In this document: positions 17,138 to 25,614 of the stretch, piece after piece | How the letters are laid out: every line of letters starts with the position of its first letter | Position numbering within the stretch: position 1 is the first letter of the stretch | From: HXMU1420-13 sp965229525 | GTDB taxonomy: Bacteria > Bacteroidota > Rhodothermia > Balneolales > Balneolaceae | Assembly (NCBI GenBank): GCA_965229525.1 | Contig: OZ245886.1 | Location: 2,294,001 to 2,358,000, forward strand | Direction: 5' to 3' | DNA length: 64,000 nucleotides | Made by a program: the position numbers and the translations under genes | Notes under the pieces: model-generated | What the model saw: the letters and a program-made list of their open reading frames with translations, nothing else | Told to the model about the DNA's origin: nothing | The model's database searches: none

Positions 17138-18172
17138 TTATGGAAAACAGATCGTAAAAGAAATTCTTCCCTGTTCACCGTTTTCGGTTTGGAAAATGGT
17201 GCCACCGAATTGACCCGCGTAAATGAGCGCCATCGTTAAACCGATACCAAGGTTATTTGCTTTTGAGGTAACGAATGGATGGAATATATGATCATTGATC
17301 TCTGGAGGAATTGTTGTTCCTTCATTTGAAATCTTAATGTATTTATTTGATAATTGTGAAATTGTGATTGGACTACCCTCAGTACTATACTTTAAAGCGT
17401 TATCAATTAGTAATTGAATAACTCTTTGCAGACTGTCGTTGGTGGCTAAAAATGGGCGCGATTCGCTAGGTTTTAGAAACTGAATTCTATTTCTAGCACT
17501 CTCTTCAAGTTCGAAGAGTACTTTATTTAACGTATTCTCTAAATCAATCTTTTTGAGTTTTGATACATTAAAAGTTGGCTCGATATGATAGAAATGCTCA
17601 AGCTCGTCCATTAAGTTTGCCAGATGCTTTACACCTTCATCAACTTTTTCTGCACGTTTTCTTGTGCTTTCAATTTCTGTCTCATCAATTAGTAAGTCCA
17701 GGTAGCCAGAAATTCCGGTAAGCGGGGATCTAAAACGATGCAACATAACCGCGATCATATGATTCCAACGGTCTAACGTTATTCCATCAGGAACAGCAGA
17801 ATGTAATTTTAGTTCAATTTTTTCATAAACCTCATCGCCTGCTAAAAAGGTATCTGTATTAACCAGGTACCAATTACGGTTAAAGAAAACGATGGGTTGA
17901 TCATCAAGTACCGTGTCTTTCACAACAAATAGATCATTGATCAGGACATTATCTAACACAGTGGCTTCTAATCCCTGTTTTGCAGCTTGATTTAATGCAT
18001 AAATAGACTGGCTACCGCTCTTTATCACAAAAACGGGGTAAGTGATATCTTCGATAAGTGTTGAAATCACATCCATAAAAGCGTTACCTGAAACCGACGA
18101 ATAGTAATCATCATATGGATTAAATTCATCTGTAGGAGTTAATTCTAAATGTAGAGCTTTATAGAAATTCAT
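17138..18172 (-). CDS. Sensor histidine kinase, possible flagellar regulator (FlrB/FleS-like)
   Basis: The 344-residue cytoplasmic kinase has an N-terminal PAS-like segment (about 30-120), HisKA with the H box in LHRFRSPLTGISGYLDLL, an N box (IQLLIDNALKYS) and a G box (GIGLTMALIYAGQFGG). No transmembrane helix was seen. It stands alone, next to and divergent from the flgB operon. The window contains one sigma54-activating response regulator (53350) without an adjacent kinase, so this gene is a reasonable candidate partner; that link is inference. A sigma28-like promoter lies 37 nt upstream of the start. Confidence 0.85.
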   Translation of the reverse strand: MNFYKALHLELTPTDEFNPYDDYYSSVSGNAFMDVISTLIEDITYPVFVIKSGSQSIYALNQAAKQGLEATVLDNVLINDLFVVKDTVLDDQPIVFFNRNWYLVNTDTFLAGDEVYEKIELKLHSAVPDGITLDRWNHMIAVMLHRFRSPLTGISGYLDLLIDETEIESTRKRAEKVDEGVKHLANLMDELEHFYHIEPTFNVSKLKKIDLENTLNKVLFELEESARNRIQFLKPSESRPFLATNDSLQRVIQLLIDNALKYSTEGSPITISQLSNKYIKISNEGTTIPPEINDHIFHPFVTSKANNLGIGLTMALIYAGQFGGTIFQTENGEQGRISFTICFP

Positions 18173-18208
18173 ATCGATTATTGTGCCGATTATTCAATCT
18201 TGTTACAA

Positions 18209-18235
18209 TTATCAGCGCATCAAATCCTTTCCTTA
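18209..18235 (-). promoter_or_regulatory. sigma28-like promoter of sensor histidine kinase
   Basis: Minus strand TAAGGAAA-N11-GCTGATAA, 37 nt before the start codon: the same distance as for the Aer-like gene. One mismatch in the -10. Confidence 0.5.
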
Positions 18236-18341
18236 AGCGAATTTTCGAAAGTGGAAAAATTTGCCTTGATGCGGATAAAAGTCCCTTTATAGAAGCGTCC
18301 CTTATCGTTACTACATAGAAGAGTACTTACATATTTAGTTG

Positions 18342-18357
18342 TGGCACAGCAATTGTC
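18342..18357 (+). promoter_or_regulatory. sigma54-like promoter upstream of flgB operon
   Basis: TGGCAC-N5-TTGTC, compared with the consensus TGGCAC-N5-TTGCW: perfect -24 and one mismatch at the -12 GC. It lies 35 nt before the flgB ATG and heads the largest basal-body operon. A sigma54-activating regulator is encoded at 53350. Confidence 0.5.
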
Positions 18358-18391
18358 TTATGAGTGATGAAATCTGAATAAACATCAACCC

Positions 18392-18736
18392 ATGAACCTT
18401 ATTGATAGCAGCCACGCACAGTTACTAGCCAAAACAATGGATGCCTATTCATTGCGCCAAAAAGTAACAGCTACCAACATTGCCAATGCAGATACCCCCG
18501 GCTATAAGCGCCATGAAGTGTACTTTGAAGATGCATTAAGCGAGGCAATGGGCACTACTGGAGTAAGTGGCAGCAAAGATGTTAATCCTTCGATTGTTGA
18601 GACCGACCAAAAAGTAATTTTGGAAGATGAGTTGATTGAACAGGCAGATACACAGCTTCGGTTTCAGATGGTTACTAAAGCACTAAGGCACCATTATAGC
18701 CTGGTACGAAATGGCATAACCGGCACCAACAGATAA
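18392..18736 (+). CDS. flgB: FlgB proximal rod protein
   Basis: The 114-residue flagellar rod subunit of the basal body, exported by the flagellar type III system. The N-terminal rod/hook motif KVTATNIANADTPGYKRHEV is present. First gene of a long operon running flgB to flgD, with spacings of a few nucleotides and a sigma54-like element upstream. Confidence 0.95.
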   Translation: MNLIDSSHAQLLAKTMDAYSLRQKVTATNIANADTPGYKRHEVYFEDALSEAMGTTGVSGSKDVNPSIVETDQKVILEDELIEQADTQLRFQMVTKALRHHYSLVRNGITGTNR

Positions 18737-18746
18737 TTAACACAAT

Positions 18747-19241
18747 ATGTTACCTGAACGACTTTCATCAACTTTTAAAACAGCATCTCAGGGTCTTGCA
18801 TTGCAACGCGAACGTATTGCGGTCGCTTCGCAAAATATTGCGAATGCAAGAACATCAGCAGCGCCAGGTTCTGATAATGTTTATCGGCCAAGAGAGGTGG
18901 TAACTCAAGCTCCTCAAACCCAACAATTTTTCGACATACTTGAAGGTGCACAATCTGGATTAAAAGTCACGAATTCTCAACATATGCGTTCGGCAGATGG
19001 CCTGGTAGGACAAAAAAGAGGAGGGTTAGGCCCTGCATTTGAGGTAGTAGAGCAAGAAAAATTTCGATACGAATACGATCCAAATCACCCTGATGCCGAC
19101 GAAAACGGAATGGTAAAGTATCCGGATATAGACATGGTTAAAGAAATGGCTGTAATGGTAAGTGCAAATAGGTTATATGAAGCAAATCTTAGCAGTATTG
19201 AAGCAGAAAAGGAATTACTAAAAAAATCGCTGGAGATATAA
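18747..19241 (+). CDS. flgC: FlgC proximal rod protein
   Basis: The 164-residue rod protein has the N-terminal motif IAVASQNIANARTSAAPGSD (family form SQNIANxxT) and the C-terminal motif DIDMVKEMAVMVSANRLYEA typical of FlgC. It follows flgB by 10 nt in the rod/MS-ring operon. Confidence 0.95.
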   Translation: MLPERLSSTFKTASQGLALQRERIAVASQNIANARTSAAPGSDNVYRPREVVTQAPQTQQFFDILEGAQSGLKVTNSQHMRSADGLVGQKRGGLGPAFEVVEQEKFRYEYDPNHPDADENGMVKYPDIDMVKEMAVMVSANRLYEANLSSIEAEKELLKKSLEI

Positions 19242-19244
19242 AAG

Positions 19245-19472
19245 ATGAACAGTATTAATTCAGTTATTCATCAACAGACCCAACGTGTTGCACAAAATAG
19301 TGCACTTAGAAAAGCAGCGGCAGCTCCCAAACTACCGTCATTAACATCCGATGAATCGACACTCATTCAACAGAAATTTTCAGCATCTAAAACCATGAGA
19401 TCATACTCAATGGATGGCAGAGTTAATGAACATCAAGTTGTTCGCGGCTCTCATTTTGATGCACGCATTTAA
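19245..19472 (+). CDS. Small unknown protein between flgC and fliE
   Basis: The 75-residue basic protein starts 3 nt after flgC and ends 16 nt before fliE, so it is co-transcribed with rod and MS-ring genes. No known family recognised. The N-terminal half is Ala/Gln-rich and helical; the C-terminal part ends with RGSHFDARI, a Gly-x-x-[hydrophobic]-Asp-x-[basic]-hydrophobic ending. No signal peptide or membrane helix. A role as a rod or export accessory is suggested only by position. Confidence 0.75.
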   Translation: MNSINSVIHQQTQRVAQNSALRKAAAAPKLPSLTSDESTLIQQKFSASKTMRSYSMDGRVNEHQVVRGSHFDARI

Positions 19473-19488
19473 CAAGAGGAAATAAAGC

Positions 19489-19794
19489 ATGGAACCAGAA
19501 ATTACCGGCATAGGCTTACCTCAGAATTTAGAGATTCAACCTCGACACTATGACATCGCTGTAGGCGAAATTGATAATTCCTTCGGTGATATGTTGTCTA
19601 ATGCTATCCAAAGTGTTGATGATTCAATGAAAGCTTCTGAAGCTGGTGTACAGGATTTTGTAACCGGACAAACAGACAATATCCATGATGTAATGATTTC
19701 GATGCAACAAGCTCAACTTAGTTTTCAAATGATGGTTGAGGTTCGAAATAAACTCGTTGAGACCTATAAAGAATTAAGCAGAATGCAGATCTGA
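19489..19794 (+). CDS. fliE: FliE MS-ring/rod junction protein
   Basis: The 101-residue FliE links the MS ring to the proximal rod and is the first substrate of the export apparatus. The C-terminal signature is visible: DNIHDVMISMQQAQLSFQMM and VEVRNKLVETYKELSRMQI. An SD-like AGAGGA precedes the ATG. Confidence 0.95.
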   Translation: MEPEITGIGLPQNLEIQPRHYDIAVGEIDNSFGDMLSNAIQSVDDSMKASEAGVQDFVTGQTDNIHDVMISMQQAQLSFQMMVEVRNKLVETYKELSRMQI

Positions 19795-19802
19795 TCTAAA
19801 TC

Positions 19803-21476
19803 ATGAACAAGTACTTTCAATTATTTCAAGATTTCTTTGGCCCTTTAAGCCCGGCCCAACGCATCATGTTTATCGGGCTATTTTTTGTAATCGTTGGTAT
19901 GATTGGTGGCCTTTTCTACTGGTCTCAACAAGAAGATAAAATGCTTCTATTTGGAAGTCTTGATTCTGAATCTGCACAGGAAATTGTTACCGAACTAGAG
20001 AGCCGTGGAATTAATTACAGCTTGCAAGATGGAGGGAGTTCCATTTATGTGCCCAGCGACCGTGTTCATGAATTAAGGCTTGCACTTGCACCAATGGGGA
20101 GTGGGTTTACCGATATTCAAGGGTATGAATTGTTTGATACCAACGCACTTGGGATGACAGATTTTATGCAGGAGGTAAATAAGAAGAGAGCCCTTGAAGG
20201 AGAGTTATCTCGTTCCATTAATAGTCTCGATCAGGTGGAATTTTCCCGTATCCATATAGTTATGCCGGAACGATCACCATTTGATGAAACAGCCACGGAA
20301 GCATCAGCATCAGTGATTTTAAACCTCAAGCCAAATCGGAATTTATCCCCAGAACAAATTGAAGGAATCACTGCATTAATAGCAGGAAGTGTTGAAGAAT
20401 TAGAACCCAGCAACATCACAATTTTAGACCAGGCAGGAAATCGATTAACTGATGAGATTGATTACGAGTCGGAATTCTCTATGGGAACCACTCAAATGCA
20501 ATTGCGCCAAAAAACGGAATCGTATTTGACAGAGCGCGGTCAAAGTATGCTTGATCGCGTACTTGGGGCTGGAAATAGTATTCTTCGTGTTTCCGTTGAA
20601 CATGACTTCGATCGAATTACAAGAGAATCAGACTTAATCGATCCAGATAGCCGAACTATTATTTCTGAAGAAAAAAGAGAAACAGTAAACAACGATGAAG
20701 TTCGAGAACCTGTACCCATTGATAATCTTACTCCAATCGATCAAAGAGATGTCGCCGTTACAGTGTCTGCAAATAATAATAGTAATATAATTGAGACCAG
20801 AAATTTTGAGTTAAACAGAACTCGAGAAGTTTATGAGAAGGGTGAAGGTGAAATACAACGCATAACTGCCTCCGTATTATTAAACTTTAAGCAGGTCACC
20901 AATATCAATGAAGAAGGAGACGAAGTAATTGCTTTTGAACCATATTCAACAGAAGAGGTTCAACAATTTCGAGAAGCTGTTGAACTGGCGATTGGTATCA
21001 AGCCCGAAAGAGGCGACTTATTAACGATAAATCAATCTGAGTTTTTTACAACTCAATACGTGAGTGGTAACGCATTTATAGCTACTCAACCTTTATATAC
21101 AAATGATATCGTTCGTTGGGTGATGATTGGGATCACCTTTGGTGTGATTATGTTCCTTATAAGTGGAATTCGTAAGAAAATGACCATTGAAACCGAGATG
21201 GCCATTAATTCGAATTTCCAGGGCAACTCAGAATTACCACCTGGCACAACGTATGCATCATTGCCAGCTAGCGCCTCCGGTGCACCCGCATTAGAGCCTG
21301 CATTCGACGAAGATGGTAACCCAATTGAACCAACCATTTCTGCAGAGGATTTGAATCAACCACAAGCTCCGCCAGAGCCAACGTACAACAAAGACGAAAT
21401 AAAAGAATTTGTTGAGCTTAAGCCAGCCATTGCAGCACAAATTCTACGTGCAATGATGTCACCTGATGAAGATTAA
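19803..21476 (+). CDS. fliF: FliF MS-ring protein
   Basis: The 557-residue FliF is the membrane-embedded MS ring. TM1 is at about residues 20-42 (IMFIGLFFVIVGMIGGLFYW) and TM2 at about 437-455 (IVRWVMIGITFGVIMFLISG), with the ring-building YscJ/FliF domains between them (LALAPMGSGFTDIQGYELFD, RIHIVMPERSPF). The C-terminal tail (ELKPAIAAQILRAMMSPDED) corresponds to the FliG-binding helix. Followed 18 nt later by fliG. Confidence 0.96.
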   Translation: MNKYFQLFQDFFGPLSPAQRIMFIGLFFVIVGMIGGLFYWSQQEDKMLLFGSLDSESAQEIVTELESRGINYSLQDGGSSIYVPSDRVHELRLALAPMGSGFTDIQGYELFDTNALGMTDFMQEVNKKRALEGELSRSINSLDQVEFSRIHIVMPERSPFDETATEASASVILNLKPNRNLSPEQIEGITALIAGSVEELEPSNITILDQAGNRLTDEIDYESEFSMGTTQMQLRQKTESYLTERGQSMLDRVLGAGNSILRVSVEHDFDRITRESDLIDPDSRTIISEEKRETVNNDEVREPVPIDNLTPIDQRDVAVTVSANNNSNIIETRNFELNRTREVYEKGEGEIQRITASVLLNFKQVTNINEEGDEVIAFEPYSTEEVQQFREAVELAIGIKPERGDLLTINQSEFFTTQYVSGNAFIATQPLYTNDIVRWVMIGITFGVIMFLISGIRKKMTIETEMAINSNFQGNSELPPGTTYASLPASASGAPALEPAFDEDGNPIEPTISAEDLNQPQAPPEPTYNKDEIKEFVELKPAIAAQILRAMMSPDED

Positions 21477-21494
21477 TCACCACCAGAAGAAACT

Positions 21495-22538
21495 ATGAGC
21501 GAAGAAGCAACAGCAACAGCCACGGAACAAGAAGCAGAATTAGGGATTAATTTAACCGGTCCTCAAAAAGCAGCAATTCTCATTATGAGTGTTGGCACAA
21601 AATCTGCCACTGAAATGATGAAATCGCTGAATGAAAAAGAGATTGAACAAATAACTCTTGAGATTGCCCGGATGAAGAATATCCGCCCCGAGATGGTGGA
21701 TTCTGTGCTGCAGGAATACTACACATTGATGGAGGTTAAGCAATATGTAATCAACGGTGGAATGGATTACGCTCAACAACTCCTAACCGAATTGGGTGGT
21801 GATTCTGAAAAAATGATGAAGAAACTACGTGCACAATCTGGAAGCACGGTCTTCAAAGATTTCCAGGAAACAAAAACCAGCCAAATTGCCGATTTCATCA
21901 GGAACGAACATCCACAGGTAGCGGCACTAATTTTTTCACAATTACGAGTTGAAAAAACAGCTGAAATTTTAGCAGAACTCGACGCCGAACTACAAGGTGA
22001 AATCACCTACCGACTTGCTATGATGGACAAGATATCTGGCGATGTAATTGATGAAATTGAGGAAGTAATCAAAGAACACATGGGCGGTATGGATAACCTG
22101 GGTGATCGTGTGAAAGCAGGTACAAATATCGTAGCACAGATTCTTAACGGTGCAGATATGAAAGTGGAGAAAAATGTTCTCGAATCCATCGAAAACCGCG
22201 ACCCTGACGTTGCACAGGAAATTAAAGAGCAAATGTTCTTATTCGAGGATATCGAACATCTCGACGACAAAACAATTCAGATTATCATCAACGAACTGGA
22301 CAAGCAGGATATGGTTATGGGCCTAAAAGGTGTGGCCGAAGAGCTATCATCGAAATTCCTTGGAAACATGTCGTCCAGAGCAGCAGATATGTTACGCGAA
22401 GATATGGATGCATTGGGTGCCGTGCCGCTTAAGGAGGTGAAAGACGCCCAGAATCGAATCATCAAGAAAATCAAAGAACTTGAAGATGCCGGACAGATTA
22501 GTACGCGACAGGCAGGGGAAGAAGAGGTAGTTGAATAA
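21495..22538 (+). CDS. fliG: FliG motor switch protein
   Basis: The 347-residue rotor protein joins the MS ring to FliM and contacts MotA. Visible motifs include LTGPQKAAILIMSVG at the start, the middle-domain FIRNEHPQVAALIFSQL, the FLFEDIEHLDD segment, and the C-terminal charged torque helix region (NMSSRAADMLREDM). The length is typical. Confidence 0.96.
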   Translation: MSEEATATATEQEAELGINLTGPQKAAILIMSVGTKSATEMMKSLNEKEIEQITLEIARMKNIRPEMVDSVLQEYYTLMEVKQYVINGGMDYAQQLLTELGGDSEKMMKKLRAQSGSTVFKDFQETKTSQIADFIRNEHPQVAALIFSQLRVEKTAEILAELDAELQGEITYRLAMMDKISGDVIDEIEEVIKEHMGGMDNLGDRVKAGTNIVAQILNGADMKVEKNVLESIENRDPDVAQEIKEQMFLFEDIEHLDDKTIQIIINELDKQDMVMGLKGVAEELSSKFLGNMSSRAADMLREDMDALGAVPLKEVKDAQNRIIKKIKELEDAGQISTRQAGEEEVVE

Positions 22539-22541
22539 GCT

Positions 22542-23249
22542 ATGAAAACACCCAGGGTTCTCGATAACGAACAAATTAATTGGTATAAAGAGAACAACAC
22601 CAAGTTGAACTACAAAATGCTGTTCACCGATAATGAAGCACCTCCCGAAGTGCTTGAATTGGAAGAGGCAGAAGTGGTTGAACTAAGTCCGGAAGAAATG
22701 GTTCAGCAGGCGCGGATTGATCGAGATAGGAAATGGAAATTAAAAGTTGAGAAAACAAGAGAAGATGCCTTTGCCGAGGGGTATGAAGAAGGAAAAGCAG
22801 CAGGATATATGCACGCGCAGTATGATTTAGAAGGGAAACTGGACTTTATCAATGAGACCATAAAGAATGGCATAGAGGTATGGAAAAAAAGACAAGAGTT
22901 ACTAGATCCCGGGATACTAGATATCGCTTTCGAGATAGCAGAAGCAGTATTGGGATTCCCGGTAGAACACCCTGAGATTCGAAATAAACTTGAACAATCT
23001 TTGGGACCATTGTTAGAACGCATAGACAACCAGTCGAAACCCGTACTTTTAGTTGCTGAATCCGACTTTGAGTACATTCAATTACTGAAAGAAGAGTATG
23101 CACCCAACACGTTTATAAAAGTAAGAGTAGACCCAGCATGTAGGCCAGGCGAGTATCGCTTCGAATCAACCGATGAAGTGGTGGTGCAAAACGTAAAAAA
23201 CACATTAAAGGAATTCCGCAAAAATTTGCCCGTTCCTACATGGGAGTAG
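22542..23249 (+). CDS. fliH: FliH flagellar export ATPase regulator
   Basis: The 235-residue protein lies between fliG and fliI. The central part has the FliH/YscL features: AFAEGYEEGKAAGYMHA, a coiled region, and a C-terminal domain (VLLVAESDFEYI, VDPACRPGEYRFES). It is expected to bind and regulate the ATPase FliI. The N-terminus is acidic and divergent, as is usual. Spacing is 3 nt from fliG and 6 nt to fliI. Confidence 0.9.
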   Translation: MKTPRVLDNEQINWYKENNTKLNYKMLFTDNEAPPEVLELEEAEVVELSPEEMVQQARIDRDRKWKLKVEKTREDAFAEGYEEGKAAGYMHAQYDLEGKLDFINETIKNGIEVWKKRQELLDPGILDIAFEIAEAVLGFPVEHPEIRNKLEQSLGPLLERIDNQSKPVLLVAESDFEYIQLLKEEYAPNTFIKVRVDPACRPGEYRFESTDEVVVQNVKNTLKEFRKNLPVPTWE

Positions 23250-23255
23250 AAATAC

Positions 23256-24572
23256 ATGGCACTTCAAGAGCACTATTCTACCATTAAATCTCGCTTTATT
23301 GAGGCCAATAACCCAGCCAAACGATATGGAAAAGTAGCAGGGATTGTTGGCAATATTGTGGAATGCACTGGATTAGAGGCAAGTGTTGGTGAGATGTATG
23401 GAATCCAGACCATTCTTGGAAAGTCAATTCCTGCAGAAGTTGTAGGACTTAAAGATGGAAAGACTCTTTTAATGCCATTTGATAGAGTAGTAGGAATGAA
23501 AAATGGATGCCTGGTCGAAAGTTTAGGTGAATCTTTAAACGTAGGTGTTGGAGATCATCTATTAGGTCGTGTAGTTGACCCAAATGGGGATCCAATAGAC
23601 AATTTAGGTCCAATTTTAACTACAAAATATCAACCTATACAAAATAACCCACCTTCCCCAATGGATCGGGCACCGATTAATGAAATTATGTTTTCTGGGG
23701 TACGTGCACTAGATGCTTTAAACACCATTGGAGTTGGGCAAAGAGTTGGTTTATTCGCAGGTTCCGGAGTAGGTAAAAGTACACTAATGGGGATGATCGC
23801 AAAATGTTCATCTGCAGATGTAAATGTGATTGGGCTAATCGGTGAGCGTGGTAGAGAGGTGCACGAATTTATTTATGAGACATTAGGTGAAGAAGGGCTA
23901 AAACGATCAGTTGTTGTTGCAGCTACATCCGATACAGCAGCAATGAGTCGTGTAAAAGGTGCATTTACAGCAACAGCAATTGCAGAATATTTCCGTGACC
24001 AAGGAAAAAATGTCCTGTTAATGATGGATTCTGTAACTCGTGTTGCAATGGCTCAAAGAGAAATTGGACTGGCCTCTGGAGAACCACCAACAACCAAAGG
24101 ATACACACCAAGTGTGTTTACAATTTTACCAAAATTACTGGAACGACCAGGAAAGACAAATAAAGGTAGTATCACAGGCTTATATACGGTTCTGGTGGAT
24201 AGTGACGACATGAACGAGCCAATTGCTGATGCTGTACGCTCCATCTTAGACGGCCATATTGTGCTTTCTCGACGTCTAGCTCATAAAAATCATTACCCCG
24301 CCATCGATATTTTGGAAAGTATTTCCCGTGTGATGCCAAAAATTGTCACTAAGGAACAACGTACTATCTCCCAAAAAGCAAGGGAATTGCTAGCTACGTA
24401 TAGGGAGGCAGAAGACCTTATTAATATTGGGGCTTATGTGAAAGGTTCTAACCCTAAAATTGATCTTTCTATAAAAAAACATCCCGATTTGGAATCATTT
24501 TTGATACAGGAAATGGACCAGAGTGACTTTGAGACAAATCTCTGGGATAGATTGCAAACGATTATTGAATAA
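23256..24572 (+). CDS. fliI: FliI flagellar export ATPase
   Basis: The 438-residue F1-beta-like ATPase energises type III flagellar export. Walker A is GLFAGSGVGKSTLM; the catalytic-Glu region is LIGERGREVHEF, with Walker B NVLLMMDSVTRVAMAQREI. The AxSGEPPTTKGYTPSVF segment identifies the FliI/YscN group. It lies between fliH and fliJ. Confidence 0.97.
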   Translation: MALQEHYSTIKSRFIEANNPAKRYGKVAGIVGNIVECTGLEASVGEMYGIQTILGKSIPAEVVGLKDGKTLLMPFDRVVGMKNGCLVESLGESLNVGVGDHLLGRVVDPNGDPIDNLGPILTTKYQPIQNNPPSPMDRAPINEIMFSGVRALDALNTIGVGQRVGLFAGSGVGKSTLMGMIAKCSSADVNVIGLIGERGREVHEFIYETLGEEGLKRSVVVAATSDTAAMSRVKGAFTATAIAEYFRDQGKNVLLMMDSVTRVAMAQREIGLASGEPPTTKGYTPSVFTILPKLLERPGKTNKGSITGLYTVLVDSDDMNEPIADAVRSILDGHIVLSRRLAHKNHYPAIDILESISRVMPKIVTKEQRTISQKARELLATYREAEDLINIGAYVKGSNPKIDLSIKKHPDLESFLIQEMDQSDFETNLWDRLQTIIE

Positions 24573-24586
24573 GGATAGATAGAAAC

Positions 24587-25015
24587 ATGAAATTTAAGTT
24601 TTCTTTAGAGCCGGTTTTAAAAGTTAGACAGCATCAAGAGAAGGTGCAAAAGCAGAAGCTTGCAGAAGAGCTGACGAATAAGAATAAAATTTCAGATATA
24701 AGAAACGCTGTAAAAGGAAAACTGGAAAGCTACCTCGAAAGTAAAGACCAGGGTGAGGCAGCGAACATCCATACCATAAAAACTCACAATGCCCACCTTA
24801 TTCACGTGAACGACCACATCAACAAATTGCAACAACAAGAAGAGCAAGCTGACGAGAAGGTGAAAGAGGAGAGATCCAAGTTAGCAGAGGCTTTTAAAAA
24901 ATTGAGCATTCTCGAGAAAGTGAAAGAAAATGAGCATGGCACTTTTGTGAAAGATGTGGCAAAGACTGACCAAAAGTTTATGGACGAAATTTCATCCCAA
25001 TCTTATAGCAGATAA
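24587..25015 (+). CDS. fliJ: FliJ flagellar export stalk protein
   Basis: The 142-residue coiled-coil protein starts with the family hallmark FKFSLEPVLKVRQHQEKVQK and is rich in Lys, Glu and Gln throughout. FliJ forms the central stalk of the FliHIJ ATPase ring and shuttles chaperones. Gene order fliI-fliJ supports the call. Confidence 0.9.
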   Translation: MKFKFSLEPVLKVRQHQEKVQKQKLAEELTNKNKISDIRNAVKGKLESYLESKDQGEAANIHTIKTHNAHLIHVNDHINKLQQQEEQADEKVKEERSKLAEAFKKLSILEKVKENEHGTFVKDVAKTDQKFMDEISSQSYSR

Positions 25016-25020
25016 GAACC

Positions 25021-25614
25021 ATGAATAAAGGTGCGATAGTAAAAATTGCCGGTTTTTTAGTAGTACCCATCATTTTAATGCTAGTTGTGGTGTACCTGCT
25101 TTATCCGATGATAAATAAAGACAAGTACGACCTAATTGTAAGAACTAATGGAACCATGTACGATTCAGTAATGGTCGATTCTCTTGCTAGAGTAGACAGT
25201 TTGATGCGAGCAGATTCCATTGCAGTGGCCGATTCTATTGCAATCGTTGAAGCCGCGCAATTAGAGAGAGCGCAGAAATTGAATATTGCTTCGAAAATAG
25301 ACTCGTTAGAACGTCTTGTTTATGTGCTCTCAGCCCGACTTGAAGGATTAGCTGAGAGAGAAGTTCCTCAACAACAGTCTAATCCTCAACAACAAGTTGC
25401 GAGTACTGAGGAATTGGAAGAAGAAGCTTTCAAAGATCGAGTGAAAAGCTTACTGAATCTTGAGGAGAACGAAATGGCACCTATTTTGGAAAAAATGACC
25501 AGTCAACAACTGGTGCGGCTATATAGAGAAGCAGGGAATACCCAAAGAGAGAAAATACTAAGGGCATTAAACTCAGACAGAGCCGCTCGTTTGATTACTG
25601 AAGTAATGCTATGA
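25021..25614 (+). CDS. MotE-like membrane protein in flagellar operon
   Basis: The 197-residue protein has one N-terminal transmembrane helix (about residues 7-30), a periplasmic coiled coil rich in Asp-Ser repeats, and a C-terminal region (about 140-197) with the MgtE-N-like pattern MAPILEKMTSQQLVRLYRE and ALNSDRAARLITEV. This architecture matches MotE-type proteins found between fliJ and fliK, which in other bacteria chaperone motor proteins in the periplasm. It overlaps fliK by 4 nt (ATGA). Family call moderate; function inferred. Confidence 0.75.
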   Translation: MNKGAIVKIAGFLVVPIILMLVVVYLLYPMINKDKYDLIVRTNGTMYDSVMVDSLARVDSLMRADSIAVADSIAIVEAAQLERAQKLNIASKIDSLERLVYVLSARLEGLAEREVPQQQSNPQQQVASTEELEEEAFKDRVKSLLNLEENEMAPILEKMTSQQLVRLYREAGNTQREKILRALNSDRAARLITEVML

